A stretch of 7,675 nucleotides of DNA from Thermoleophilaceae bacterium (GTDB taxonomy: Bacteria; Actinomycetota; Thermoleophilia; Solirubrobacterales; Thermoleophilaceae). Of this stretch, positions 7,001 to 7,675 are shown in pieces. The translations under genes and the position numbers were made by a program. A model generated the notes under the pieces. That model searched no databases, was not told the DNA's origin, and worked only from the letters and a program-made list of their open reading frames with translations. Where the stretch lies: the NCBI GenBank assembly GCA_013812065.1, contig JACCUC010000299.1:1-7675 (forward strand), written 5' to 3'. Every line of letters starts with the position of its first letter. Position 1 is the first letter of the stretch.

Positions 7001-7675
7001 TGGTACGGCTACGTCTACCCGAAGAGCCTCGGCGCCCACGACCAGCCCAAGCTCGGTGTGCCCCGGCTCTGCGCCCATCTCCGCGCCGCCGCGGACCCGA
7101 ACGGAGGCACGTACCTCGACAACGTCGACGTCAACGGCGTCGTCCCCCACACCCAGGGTCCCTCGGTGTGGTTTCTCGTAGTCTTGCTCAACTCACCGTT
7201 TGTTGATTGGGTCTTCCGCCGGGGCTCCGTACCGTTCCGCGGCGACTTCTTCTCCGCAAACAAGCAGTTCATCGCCTCTCTACCCATCCGTATTCCCTCG
7301 AAGTCGGAGGCCAATAGCCTCGAAGAGATCGGGCGGCGCCTGCATGCCCTCGCTTCTAAGGTGACAGACGAGCGCGAGGGCTTCCTCGACTGGCTCGAGG
7401 ATTCGCTAGGAGCCCACGTCCGCCGTCTTCCCGGAGCAACGTCCCTTGCTCGTTACGAGGACTTCGAGCTCTCGCAGCTGCTGGCCATTCTGCGTCGCAG
7501 CGCTGCTCTCTTCGTCCAGGATCCCGAGGCGCGCGTGTTCCGCGAGCACCTCGCCAGCGAGCACGGCGCGAGTCGTGACCGCCTTCTCGAGCAGCGCTCG
7601 AGCCTCTCGGCGGCCGAGTCGGAGGCCGACGAGGCGGTCGCCGATCTCTACGAGCTGTCGACGACCGAACGTGCT
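4058..7675 (+). CDS. Type IIG-like restriction-modification enzyme (fused PD-(D/E)xK nuclease and N6-adenine methyltransferase, Eco57I-like), 3' end cut off
   Basis: A single-chain enzyme that should methylate adenine in a specific DNA site and cut unmodified DNA. The frame stays open for 1,206 codons from GTG 4058 to the right edge. Domains (numbered from that GTG): conserved LFSEHFLLERLP (39-50); likely nuclease motif P117-D118 ... D148-A149-K150, followed by Q172 and GILTNGRHWRLY (185-196); helical region (about 240-440); methyltransferase motif X TGSYFTP (453-459), motif I DPAMGSGHF (503-511), YGVDLNP (548-554), a charged helical insertion (about 590-665) and motif IV NPPY (698-701), the signature of N6-adenine methylation. 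The target-recognition part includes GIFTGLQT (869-876) and NKQFIASLPI (from 1068). A charged helical tail ends in EADEAVADLYELS, a pattern usually close to the C-terminus, so little is probably missing. Start uncertain: GTG 4058, CTG 4118, or a frameshifted GTG 4083. BREX PglX is an alternative, but the nuclease motif argues against it. Confidence 0.95.
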   Translation, partial: MPRSRSSPGEPTRRRLEGRALSASDRQLELAGAFANRGLFSEHFLLERLPEWPEFARSADGVLYDQLQSLWRGEQEGLVGANEAQTEERWVRPVLSALGFAYTVQAPLRVGRAWRQPDYGLFLSDADRRAALPLEGTERFARAACVADAKRFDRPLDRRRAEGALSEDPVAQIITYISATRCPWGILTNGRHWRLYAAERDLLGGAHYEVDLIRLLEAGDEHLFRWFARFFSASGFRAGAEGHSLLERILAESRAGAVAVGAAIERQVFAAVPSASEGLLGEEPRTPTTLSEAFDNALVLLYRLLFCLHAEARGLLPVENPHYLEYSLRRQKERLAADLERGRRFSRRSDDLYNDLRALFRIVDEGDDALGVAEYDGGLFSARRHPWFEGRSVPDDLLAPALDALYRVGGEFVDYGDLSARHLGTIYERLLDYRLEERDGALALASTSGRRETGSYFTPERIVDRIVERALGPLLDERSDHVAALGLRGEDALEVFLGVRVLDPAMGSGHFLVAAAAWIATHIATDPSYDGELPRVEIQRRVAERCLYGVDLNPMAVELAQLSLWLTTVRRGEPLTFLTNLRVGNALVGVELEELLAGGESLFAEQLARDAEAILSRIEGIAQEGSERPEEVHRKEELALAVESLRGPLERHADEAVLPAFPDEAACPFHWALEFPEVFLSAEGRPRDDGGFDAVIGNPPYVRIQASGRRLADWCRGRYRTASGSFDTYVPFLERGVELLAPRGRLGFIVPNKLMKLDYGRRLRDWLARQGLVEEIVDFGDAQLFEGATNYTCILVVSRRGATELVYRRVDRGEAALRNALASLDAVPAERFPLRELGGDPWVLATGDEARLLRSLRDGAEPLGEVTSGIFTGLQTSADPIYVLEDRGGRGPRRRVYSPASDRELELESNLLQPLASGSDVDRYAFHRLRHLLLFPYRRDGAAMRLLTTEELEALPLTAAYLREHEATLRGRERGKMDHERWYGYVYPKSLGAHDQPKLGVPRLCAHLRAAADPNGGTYLDNVDVNGVVPHTQGPSVWFLVVLLNSPFVDWVFRRGSVPFRGDFFSANKQFIASLPIRIPSKSEANSLEEIGRRLHALASKVTDEREGFLDWLEDSLGAHVRRLPGATSLARYEDFELSQLLAILRRSAALFVQDPEARVFREHLASEHGASRDRLLEQRSSLSAAESEADEAVADLYELSTTERA

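Noticed and set aside
4120..7620. More than a dozen CTCGAG palindromes in the restriction gene, possibly a recognition-site or repeat signal
   Set aside because: Most are in-frame CTC-GAG codon pairs for Leu-Glu, the preferred codons of a Leu- and Glu-rich protein; the same hexamer is common in the minus-strand genes. Codon usage explains it.

Overview
The window is a gene-dense, very GC-rich piece of bacterial chromosome (about 70% G+C by eye). F420 biosynthesis genes, heavy use of G/C-ending codons, and GTG and TTG starts suggest an actinobacterium, plausibly a deep-branching one such as Thermoleophilia. That placement is inference; there is no rRNA or tRNA here to confirm it.

Left part (1-3678, minus strand). 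Five co-directional, tightly packed genes are read from right to left: a crotonase-family enoyl-CoA hydratase, the F420-dependent NADP reductase npdG, then cofD, cofC and cofE (cofE runs off the left edge). The three cof genes cover the late steps of coenzyme F420 synthesis. CofC activates a three-carbon phospho-acid with GTP, CofD transfers that unit to the deazaflavin Fo, and CofE adds the glutamate tail. NpdG uses the finished cofactor to exchange hydride with NADP. Junctions of 32 bp, a 7-bp overlap, 28 bp and 6 bp point to one transcript. The Fo synthase (fbiC or cofG/cofH) is not in the window.

Middle (3679-3798). A 120-bp divergent intergenic region separates the metabolic operon from the defence-type genes and must carry the start signals for both directions.

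Right part (3799-7675, plus strand). A 95-codon gene of unknown function is followed, with a short overlap, by one very long reading frame that stays open to the right edge (at least about 1,190-1,206 codons). Its motifs identify a single-chain Type IIG-like restriction-modification enzyme: an N-terminal PD-(D/E)xK-type nuclease segment, an N6-adenine methyltransferase core (TGSYFTP, DPAMGSGHF, NPPY) and a C-terminal target-recognition region. The small gene may be a partner or simply a hitchhiker. The start codon of the large gene is ambiguous and deserves attention.

There is no gene-free stretch longer than 300 bases. I saw no CRISPR array, insertion sequence, tRNA, rRNA or convincing intrinsic terminator.
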